Below, piece by piece: positions 59,338 to 64,000 of a stretch of 64,000 bases of DNA (positions within the stretch are counted from its first letter, which is position 1; every line of letters begins with the position of its first letter). The notes below the pieces were generated by a model that saw only the letters and a program-made list of their open reading frames with translations, made no database searches and was not told the origin of the DNA. Origin of the DNA: Komagataella phaffii GS115 (taxonomy: Eukaryota > Ascomycota > Pichiomycetes > Pichiales > Pichiaceae); assembly GCF_000027005.1 (NCBI RefSeq), contig NC_012966.1, positions 1,240,001 to 1,304,000 of the forward strand. Direction: 5' to 3'. The position numbers were made by a program, and so were the translations under genes.

Positions 59338-59640
59338 ATGAGACCTACACAGATTAACTTTGCTGCTGCAGTAAGTAGAATTCAGAGAAATGAGTTATGA
59401 CAGAGTTTCTGTTTTAGTGGCTCCATTTACTAACAATTTTCTCCTTTGCAGAAGAAGACCAGCTTCATCAGAAATATCCCAGTTGAGTTAACACCACTGT
59501 TTATCGCCACTGGAGTTGCTTGTTGTTCCGCCGTTTATTTCACTACCAAGAAGTTAAGAACCGACAGAACTCTTCGTTTAGGTCGTAAAAACCCAGAGTT
59601 CAACGAAAAGTTCGAAGAGGCTGTCAGCAAGAACGAGTAA
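59338..59640 (+). CDS. Small B12D/NDUFA4-like mitochondrial membrane protein, with one intron
   Basis: Exon 1 at 59338-59370 (11 codons, [11 protein letters not shown]) and exon 2 at 59452-59640 give 73 residues. One membrane segment ([18 protein letters not shown]) follows a short basic lead, then a charged tail [19 protein letters not shown]. This resembles the B12D family (NDUFA4-like), small single-pass proteins of the mitochondrial inner membrane associated with respiratory complexes in other organisms. The unspliced frame has no ATG before the membrane segment. Family assignment is from pattern only. Confidence 0.7.
59371..59451 (+). other. Intron of the B12D-like gene (81 nt)
   Basis: Donor GTAAGT at 59371, perfect branch TACTAAC at 59428-59434, acceptor TTTGCAG ending at 59451. 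Phase 0. A possible alternative acceptor GTTTTAG lies upstream of the branch and is not expected to be used. Confidence 0.88.
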
Positions 59641-59686
59641 TTCTATCATATACCTTGATAATTATTCCTTAACATATTTTATTCTA

Positions 59687-60481
59687 TTAAGATTGCTTCT
59701 TTTTGAGATTGGTAAAATAATCAGTGACGTCGTCAACGTCGTCTAAGAGCTTTACAAATTTGTCATAGGATTTCTGGTGATCCTCATTTGTGATTTCGAC
59801 CAAAGTGTCTTCGTTGGGCTTATAACCAATAGAAACTTGGTCAATTTTGTACATGGATTTTAACTCTTTGGCGAGTCGTCCCGTATCTTGGGGATCTGTC
59901 ACAACTTCTACGAGTCGATCATTCTCTTCGTCCTCTATAATGTCTTGAGCACCCAGATCGACGCATTTTTCAAATACGTGATCGATGCTATCTTCTCCCT
60001 TATCAATGACTATAGAACCTTTCTTCTCAAATAAATAAGCTGTTGGAGTCAAATTGGATCCAAATTTGGTGAAGCAGGCTTTGACAAGACCTACTGTTCT
60101 AGACTTGTTGTCCGTCAACGCCTGGACAATAACTGAAACTCCTCCAGGTGCAATACCTTCATATGTACATTGTTCCACGTTATTCTTGTCCCCTAGCTCT
60201 CCAGTTCCTCTCTTGATGGCATTCTCAATTACTTTTTTGGTTACGTTCTGCACTTTGGCCTTTTCCAGAGCGGTGGCCAATGCTGGGTTCCCTACAACAT
60301 CAGCTCCACCCATTTTAACAGCGACAGTGATTTGTTGAGACATACGGAATGATATTCTGTTCTTTTCCAGGTCATTTTTAGCCTTGTCATGTTTAATATT
60401 GGCCCACTTACTGTGACCTGCCAGGGCCTTTTTAGTAGTGCATATTCCTCTTCGAAGTATCATGGTATGTGACAACAGCAT
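59687..60481 (-). CDS. YebC/TACO1 family mitochondrial protein
   Basis: Protein of 264 residues, ATG at 60481 with another Met at residue 7. The N terminus (MILRRGICTTKKALA) fits a mitochondrial presequence, followed by the family hallmark GHSKWANIKHDKAKND. YEGIAPGGVSVIVQALTDNKSRT and the acidic ending domain DLGAQDIIEDEEND complete the three-domain YebC fold. Human TACO1 activates translation of cytochrome oxidase subunit I. The S. cerevisiae member is YGR021W; a similar role here is inferred. Confidence 0.9.
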   Translation of the reverse strand: MLLSHTMILRRGICTTKKALAGHSKWANIKHDKAKNDLEKNRISFRMSQQITVAVKMGGADVVGNPALATALEKAKVQNVTKKVIENAIKRGTGELGDKNNVEQCTYEGIAPGGVSVIVQALTDNKSRTVGLVKACFTKFGSNLTPTAYLFEKKGSIVIDKGEDSIDHVFEKCVDLGAQDIIEDEENDRLVEVVTDPQDTGRLAKELKSMYKIDQVSIGYKPNEDTLVEITNEDHQKSYDKFVKLLDDVDDVTDYFTNLKKKQS

Positions 60482-60663
60482 CGTTGATGAGCAGTACTTT
60501 GGAGATTAAGATCTGATATCTACCTCTGCGTCCTTCTAGCCTTAAATGTCCTCCTCCCAACAGCAAATTTTCATCCTTCGCGACGAGTGCCCCCAAACCT
60601 GTCACCAAAGTTAACATATCTGACCGCGCACCTTCTGGCTGCTCTCTTTGACAACTACCACCA

Positions 60664-61032
60664 ATGTCGATAGACGCAAATAAGAATAGGACACTCATTG
60701 GAGTCATTGGAGATGAAGACACAGTTACCGGTATGCTGCTGGCGGGTGTTGGTCAAGTTACTTCTGAGCCGGGAAAGGAGAAGAATTTTTTGGTAGTGGA
60801 ACCAAGAACCTCAGATGATCAAATTGAAGAGGTCTTTGATCAGTATACTGAAAAGCGAGATGATATTGCCATATTACTCATTAACCAACACATTGCCGAA
60901 AGAATAAGATTCAAGGTAGATACATTCACTAAGGCATTTCCAGCTATATTGGAGATTCCCTCAAAGGACCATCCATATGACCCTGAGAAGGACTCAGTGC
61001 TGAGAAGAGTACGCAGACTCTTTGGAGAATAA
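60664..61032 (+). CDS. VMA7: V-ATPase subunit F (VMA7)
   Basis: Stalk subunit of the vacuolar proton ATPase, linked to the central rotor in V1. Protein of 122 residues (S. cerevisiae: 118), ATG at 60664. [41 protein letters not shown] and [20 protein letters not shown] are near identical to the yeast protein. It is divergent from the TACO1-like gene across 182 bases. Confidence 0.97.
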   Translation: MSIDANKNRTLIGVIGDEDTVTGMLLAGVGQVTSEPGKEKNFLVVEPRTSDDQIEEVFDQYTEKRDDIAILLINQHIAERIRFKVDTFTKAFPAILEIPSKDHPYDPEKDSVLRRVRRLFGE

Positions 61033-61097
61033 TCGAAAAAACCATTACTGATGCAGTATTTTTTAGTAATCTACACTCTACTTTAGAATATATGTTA

Positions 61098-62900
61098 TCA
61101 TTTCTTGCCCTTCTTCTTCTTCTTCTTGGAACCTTTCTTTGAGTTAGGTTGTAAACCTACCAGCGCTGGGCTTGACTGGGCATGTGAAACATCGTCCTCC
61201 TGCTCTTCCGTTTCCGAGTTTAGATCCCCAGCAGGGACTTCTGGAGCTTCATTGGATTCTAATCCTTTCGTGGCATCAATTTCTTGGTTCAGATCTTCAT
61301 CAGGGCGATTCAAATCAACTGGTGGTTCGATCGTCGGCACCTCGGTAGGGGTTTCTTGGATATCTGGTTCTTCAATGGGTTGATTGTTGGCAGTTGGCTC
61401 CTCAACGGTTGGCTCTTCAGCCACTTGCCCCACAACACTTTCGGTCTTAGTATTGGGATCATCGATAGATGCATTACTCAATGTTTGATCAAGTACTGGT
61501 TCTTCAATCGTGGGATCAGTCACCACAACCTTTTCATACACTGGCTCCTCAATCGTAGGATCGATGGCTGTAGGCTCTTGAACCACTGAAATTTCAGTTA
61601 TATTTTCAGTTGGGGTCTTAGATGGTTCTCCAGTTGACTCTTCATTCTTCGATTCCTCACTTTTCTGCTCTTCAATCACTGGCTCCTCAATGGTTGGTTC
61701 CACAATAGTTGTTTCTTCAACCTCTGGCGCTACAACAACCTTTTCCACAATTGTTGGTGCTTCAATTTTTGGTTCTTCAAGTTTAGGCTCTTCGATGGTT
61801 GGTGCTTCAATTTTTGGCTCCTCGATGGTTGGTGCGTCAATTATTGGTTCTTCAATCGTTGGCACCTCAATCGTTGGCACCTCAATCTTTGGCTCTTCAA
61901 TCTTTGGCTCTTCAATGGTTGGTGTTTCAATCTTTGGCGCTTCGATGGTTGGTGCTTCAAGGTTTGGCTCATCAGTTTTGGACTCCACAATAGTTGGATC
62001 CTCGACCTTAGAATTGTCAGCAGTTTTTTGCTCAGATGTTTCACCAGCTATAGGTGCTTCAGATTTTGGAGTTTGATGTTCAGTTTTACTCCAATAGTTC
62101 TTCTGAGTCCATGCAGAAGTATCTTCAGCATTTACATAGAAGTTTCTCACACCAATAATACGTCTTTCCAACTCACAAGCTTTAATCCATTCAGGTCTAA
62201 CGACAGGTATAATCATTTTTTCAGCCTTCTCCCATTCCGGTCCAACACTCTTTGTGCAGATAAAATGCGTGGTATCGACTTTAACTTCTCTCTGCATTGG
62301 TCGTGCTCCAACCTTACGAAGACTCTCTTCAATATCCTCAATTGTAAACGCATCGTTGGGTTCAATCTCACCAACACAAACTGTAATTCCACTTAAATCA
62401 GTCATCTTGTGTGTTCTCAATTGAACATTGTTGGATGTGTAAACACCAGCTGTGGTAGTCAGTCGTAATTGGAACTCATATGGAGTATCAATGGGTAATC
62501 CTGACAATTTTGTATTAGTGTTAACTAGTGGATTTGGGATCTGACCTAACCGTTCGCCATTTTTGTATAAAGTCAATGATTTGATGGAAGATGTACCTAA
62601 TTCTAGTGGGTCCCATTCCAACACACAACTAGTTTGGGTAACATTGAGAACTCTGAGAACTGGTGCTTGAGGTGTGTTCTTGCCAAAAAGGTCGTAAATC
62701 TCTTCCTGAACTTGTTCAAATTGTTCCTTCTCTTTTTGTTCCTCCTCTAAATTCCGATCACAAGTGATTCTAACTATAGATCCCGCGGTGATACCATCTG
62801 GTAAAAGAATCGTGGGAAACTCAATTAAGTGATGATCTTTTGTCAGAAGCAACGCCAAGGAAGCGTCTAGCTTTCCAACCGTCAATGAGACTTGTACCAT
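61098..62900 (-). CDS. CHS5: Exomer scaffold CHS5
   Basis: Exomer coat subunit that, with ChAPs proteins, carries chitin synthase III and other cargo from the trans-Golgi to the plasma membrane. Protein of 600 residues, ATG at 62900. The N-terminal dimerisation region [19 protein letters not shown] is followed by an FN3 domain (about 78-165) and a BRCT domain (about 168-253, with [13 protein letters not shown] and [13 protein letters not shown]). Residues about 290-560 are acidic tandem repeats built from [16 protein letters not shown] units. The end is [13 protein letters not shown], the Lys-rich tail seen in Chs5. The repeat section is the main difference from other yeasts. Confidence 0.94.
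   Translation of the reverse strand: MVQVSLTVGKLDASLALLLTKDHHLIEFPTILLPDGITAGSIVRITCDRNLEEEQKEKEQFEQVQEEIYDLFGKNTPQAPVLRVLNVTQTSCVLEWDPLELGTSSIKSLTLYKNGERLGQIPNPLVNTNTKLSGLPIDTPYEFQLRLTTTAGVYTSNNVQLRTHKMTDLSGITVCVGEIEPNDAFTIEDIEESLRKVGARPMQREVKVDTTHFICTKSVGPEWEKAEKMIIPVVRPEWIKACELERRIIGVRNFYVNAEDTSAWTQKNYWSKTEHQTPKSEAPIAGETSEQKTADNSKVEDPTIVESKTDEPNLEAPTIEAPKIETPTIEEPKIEEPKIEVPTIEVPTIEEPIIDAPTIEEPKIEAPTIEEPKLEEPKIEAPTIVEKVVVAPEVEETTIVEPTIEEPVIEEQKSEESKNEESTGEPSKTPTENITEISVVQEPTAIDPTIEEPVYEKVVVTDPTIEEPVLDQTLSNASIDDPNTKTESVVGQVAEEPTVEEPTANNQPIEEPDIQETPTEVPTIEPPVDLNRPDEDLNQEIDATKGLESNEAPEVPAGDLNSETEEQEDDVSHAQSSPALVGLQPNSKKGSKKKKKKGKK
61690..61975. repeat. Tandem repeat encoding acidic IEEP/IEAP units within CHS5
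   Basis: Imperfect repeats of about 18-30 bases (on the plus strand variants of ggttggtgcttcaatctttggctc) encode the (P-T-I-E-E/A-P-K-I-E) units of CHS5. More diverged copies continue to about 61330. The array is coding, contains no spacer structure, and is expected to vary in length. Confidence 0.85.
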
Positions 62901-63122
62901 TGTAACGTGATCTAAGTAAAGGAGGACCGGGTTGCGAAAAGCTTCTAGTTGTAGTCTGTCAAGTTGAACGAACGTAACCTGTTAATTAATTTGGATGGAT
63001 CGTTCGCGCGTGTCCTCATTTTTCCACTCAAGGAGTAGGGTAGGGTCTTGGCTTAACACATCCCCGTTCTCATACACTAGCAATTCAATACGAATAATTT
63101 CATAAACCTCATTTGGCTAAAT

Positions 63123-64000
63123 CTAGGTATGATCATCATCTATGGTTAACACATTTACTGGCTCTCTTGAATTGAGTGCCAGATAGCTTTCGGTATGCCA
63201 TAATAGCATTCGGGAGATTATTCCGGAGAACATGAATACACTTTCTTCTCTGTCCTCTGGAGTCTTTTCGGTGTAGAAAAGAAGTAACGGCCAACTATGA
63301 ATATGTGCTTCATGGCAGTCTACTTTGGTCCTCCCGATACCTTTGATAAGCTTTGAAAACTGGTCTAATTCGGGACGGAAATACTCTTCGCTCCCGTAAC
63401 TGAGAATCATTCCTGCTGGAGGGAAGCTCTTAGCCCACCACGATTCATCTGTACAAAGACCAGGGCTATGATAACCATCTTTAGGGGAGTGTGTGAGCTG
63501 ATCTGGAATGAATAATTTTCGCCATTGCGTTATTAGCTGGGGAGTAATGTAGTCAGAATTATGGTTTCCCTCACTATTGCTATCCTGCTCCGTGATGAAA
63601 TAGTTTAGAATTGGAGAGATGATGAGAGCAGTATCAGGTAGCTTCAAATTTGCGCTCTCCACTTTTTCTATCGACTTTTTCGTTATTTTGAACGCAGAAG
63701 GAAGTTTATCATCGTCATGTTTATCTGCGACTAATCCAAGGGGTGAAACAGGGTGTGGTGGTACAGGGCAATTGGCATCCTGGGCATCATCTATGTTACT
63801 GAAAATTGAAAAATCTGGTGTTCCAATAAACAGTAGCAAGCTCAATGCTATGGTGGCCCCAGTTGAATCTCCACAAAGTACCGTTCTTGCTGAGGGATTG
63901 GACTCTGTAATATATTGCCAACCTTTCAAGACGTGGAACAATCCACGGGGAAACATTGCATCAGGTACCTTAGGAAGTTCAGGAAGAAATACTGCAGGAT
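63123..64000 (-). CDS. Alpha/beta hydrolase (SAY1-like), N terminus beyond the window
   Basis: The minus-strand frame ends with a TAG at 63123-63125 and is open to the right edge, so the N terminus is missing; the Met at 63956 is internal to the open frame (PELPKVPDA precedes it). The nucleophile elbow is LCGDSTGATIALSLL, and a His is in EAHIHSWPLL near the C terminus. This fits the hormone-sensitive-lipase-like family that includes the steryl acetylhydrolase Say1. The substrate cannot be told from this part, and the oxyanion HGG motif would be outside the window. Confidence 0.72.
   Translation of the reverse strand, partial: PAVFLPELPKVPDAMFPRGLFHVLKGWQYITESNPSARTVLCGDSTGATIALSLLLFIGTPDFSIFSNIDDAQDANCPVPPHPVSPLGLVADKHDDDKLPSAFKITKKSIEKVESANLKLPDTALIISPILNYFITEQDSNSEGNHNSDYITPQLITQWRKLFIPDQLTHSPKDGYHSPGLCTDESWWAKSFPPAGMILSYGSEEYFRPELDQFSKLIKGIGRTKVDCHEAHIHSWPLLLFYTEKTPEDREESVFMFSGIISRMLLWHTESYLALNSREPVNVLTIDDDHT

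Noticed and set aside
61690..61975. CRISPR-like direct repeats in the CHS5 region
   Set aside because: Units are coding, imperfect and without unique spacers of constant length.
61690..62076. Open plus-strand frames of up to 128 codons opposite CHS5
   Set aside because: They are repeat shadows of the acidic CHS5 array and show only low-complexity Ser/Gly/Ile composition.
1..64000. Transposon, LTR or viral remnant
   Set aside because: No integrase, reverse transcriptase, gag-like frame, long terminal repeats or target-site duplications were seen, including around both tRNA genes.

Overview
This is a gene-dense stretch of a budding-yeast nuclear genome. The gene set (HAP3, FHL1, CHS5, SRP14, MRPL25, DRS2, UTP14), the short 5'-proximal introns with GTATGT-like donors and TACTAAC-like branch sites, and the eukaryotic tRNAs all say ascomycete yeast. 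A secreted GH45 endoglucanase with five CBM1 modules is rare among budding yeasts and fits Komagataella (Pichia pastoris / K. phaffii); the species call is inference from recall. I see no transposon, rRNA, CRISPR array, prophage or horizontally acquired island.

Layout. 1-9.2 kb: the N-terminal half of formin BNI1 (cut by the left edge), a RING-H2 protein, HAP3, and a convergent pair of cohesin genes (probable loader SCC4 against kleisin MCD1/SCC1). 9.7-15.3 kb: a Bem46-like hydrolase, the GH45 endoglucanase, MRPL25 and ARG8. 15.3-26 kb (mostly minus strand): VNX1, SPE3, a UBXD8-like protein, SRP14, tRNA-Ser(AGA), AIM24, GPI11, OMS1. 26-39 kb: exportin MSN5, NSE3, an MFS transporter, NUP53 and NUR1 with overlapping 3' ends, Mediator MED20/SRB2, an unrecognised SP-rich protein, MAK16. 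39.6-52 kb: flippase DRS2, a PCI protein, a homocysteine methyltransferase, PRO2, a degenerate-looking kinase, UTP14. 52-64 kb: FHL1, PRE2, RPL11, an Spf27-like protein, tRNA-Leu(UAG), a Ypr011c-like carrier, a B12D-like mitochondrial protein, a YebC/TACO1 protein, VMA7, CHS5, and a partial hydrolase cut by the right edge.

Most genes are unlinked housekeeping functions, as is normal for yeast. A few neighbours share a theme: SCC4 with SCC1 (cohesin), NUP53 with NUR1 (nuclear envelope), FHL1 near RPL11 (ribosomal protein regulation). Four protein genes (SRP14, MED20, RPL11, B12D-like) need an intron near the start to restore the conserved N terminus, and tRNA-Leu has a 12-nt intron. Several apparent long reading frames begin at TTG or GTG; I moved these starts to the first plausible ATG.

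The most notable anomalies are three conserved genes (MCD1/SCC1, ARG8, MSN5) each broken by what looks like a single-base indel. Assembly error is the simplest explanation; real frameshifting or strain-specific lesions are the alternatives. I did not find convincing evidence of a new multi-gene system.
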